Source: Cyclospora cayetanensis
Taxonomy: Eukaryota; Apicomplexa; Conoidasida; Eucoccidiorida; Eimeriidae
Assembly (NCBI RefSeq): GCF_002999335.1
Contig: NW_020312127.1
Span: forward strand, 18,443 to 82,442
Length of the DNA: 64,000 bases
Direction of reading: 5' to 3'
In this document: positions 63,013-64,000 of the stretch, in pieces
Numbering within the stretch: position 1 is the first letter of the stretch
How the letters are laid out: each line of letters opens with the position of its first letter
Position numbers and translations under genes: made by a program
Notes under the pieces: model-generated
Seen by the model: only the letters and a program-made list of their open reading frames with translations
What the model was told of the DNA's origin: nothing
Database searches by the model: none

Positions 63013-64000
63013 GGCTCTTGCTTTCCCGATGATCGCCTGTTAGAATCACGGCTGTCTATTGTTATTCATCGTCCTTCCTTTATTGCACATTAAAACCTCG
63101 GGTGCAATAGTTTTAACTTGTATGGAAGACACAGGGAAAGGGCTAGGAAATGTGTGGCTTCTAGGATCCCTGGAGATGCATGCTACCAGCTACTAGGAAA
63201 TGATGAGACCAAAGCTGGAGTAACACACTAGCATGAGAAATTGAAATCAAAAAATTAAGTGTGTTGTTTGCTTTTAATCTGCGTAGGAAGAAATGGAATA
63301 TTAGGACAGCCTAAAGTGTCTGTTCGGCGTTCGTGGAAAGCTGCATTGTGCCGGGTCAACCAATGCTCTCCAGCGCACCGATAATTTAGTAACTATTCGG
63401 CTGTTTGCATATAGTGCGGCTGTTTGCATACGGTATTTGCCCTGGAGTAGACCTACGTCAACGTTGAGAGGGCTACTGCGGTTTTCAGACGTGTGTCTGC
63501 AAGGCTTCATCCAAAGTCTCAATAGGGTTACACGTACCGCTAGACACAGTACATCCTTAATGGAAAGCTACTGAATGCAATTTGAAAGAGCTCTCTCGTG
63601 TCTCTGCCTGCTACCCTCAGAGGTCCTGCCTTGAGGGGAAAGGAACACCTAGGGTACGCGTAGCTGCACCCTCGACGCACGTGCAGCAGTCTTAGTTGCA
63701 CACAGTATTCAGGGCAGACGCACACAACAGTGCGCCTTCTTGTATCGTGCGAAACGTATTGTGCAATAAACAATATATATAAAGAGTAATCAATCAGTCT
63801 CCACATTTACTAATTCCTTGTTGAATTTAACTGGTCCAGTAGAGAATGCCGAAGTGCGGCGTCGCCGGCTGACCCTTCCCCCCTTTCATTTCACAACACG
63901 CACCTTCGTGCTCCGTGCCTCTACCTCGAGGCCAAATGCTTGCAGGACAGTGGAAGACTCACCCTTCTACCGCCACTCCCCAGATAGCCAGACATACAAA
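63013..64000. other. intergenic, nothing recognised
   Basis: Upstream flank of the b5 reductase. No open frame with motif or splice support is visible to the window edge. Confidence 0.45.

Noticed and set aside
1..64000. CRISPR arrays, insertion sequences, operon-like bacterial promoters
   Set aside because: No spaced direct repeats, transposase motifs or Shine-Dalgarno-led gene runs; the gene structure is eukaryotic throughout.

Overview
The window reads as nuclear DNA of an apicomplexan, most likely an eimeriid coccidian (Eimeria or Cyclospora type). The reasons are intron-rich genes with short GT-AG introns, frequent in-frame CAG/GCT/GCA runs that put poly-Gln, poly-Ala and poly-Ser into otherwise conserved proteins, scattered TTTAGGG/AAACCCT motifs of the apicomplexan telomere type, and a RAP-domain protein, a class expanded in this phylum. 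The species call is inference. No operons, CRISPR, insertion sequences or rRNA were seen.

Conserved housekeeping genes could be assembled exon by exon, with reading phase agreeing across junctions. From left to right they are: a 10-exon coiled-coil protein (2156-6936, +); a DDX47/Rrp3 RNA helicase (7172-10607, -, 9 exons); an EXD1-like 3'-5' exonuclease-fold protein (11256-13527, +, 7 exons); a DDX24/Mak5 RNA helicase (16032-20703, -, 8 exons); a 158-residue orphan (21136-21612, +); a DUF676/FAM135-type serine hydrolase (23833-26277, +); archease, the RtcB tRNA-ligase activator (40238-41089, +); an Ala/Cys-rich protein with a cytochrome b5 domain (41749-43809, -); VPS53 of the GARP tethering complex (45088-50361, +); a large RAP-domain protein, probably organellar (51454-56964, -); a Ser-rich orphan (57884-60417, +); and NADH-cytochrome b5 reductase (61072-63012, -, 5 exons).

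Between about 26.3 and 39.3 kb lies a sparse accessory-looking stretch. It holds small, mostly unrecognised genes: two intronless cysteine-rich proteins that are clearly paralogous, several one- or two-exon membrane or zinc-ribbon-like proteins of about 55-105 residues, a Gln-rich protein, and a 26-residue tandem-repeat protein with an N-terminal Cys4 motif. This is the part most likely to contain undescribed biology.

Two helicases for ribosome assembly (DDX47 for 18S, DDX24/Mak5 for 60S) sit about 9 kb apart. A b5-domain protein and a b5 reductase both occur in the window. Three head-to-head gene pairs (DDX47/EXD, Mak5/orphan, RAP/Ser-rich) each have GGGGCCCC palindromes in the spacer between them, a candidate promoter element. 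Exon boundaries, products and motifs were read by eye; no database search was possible.
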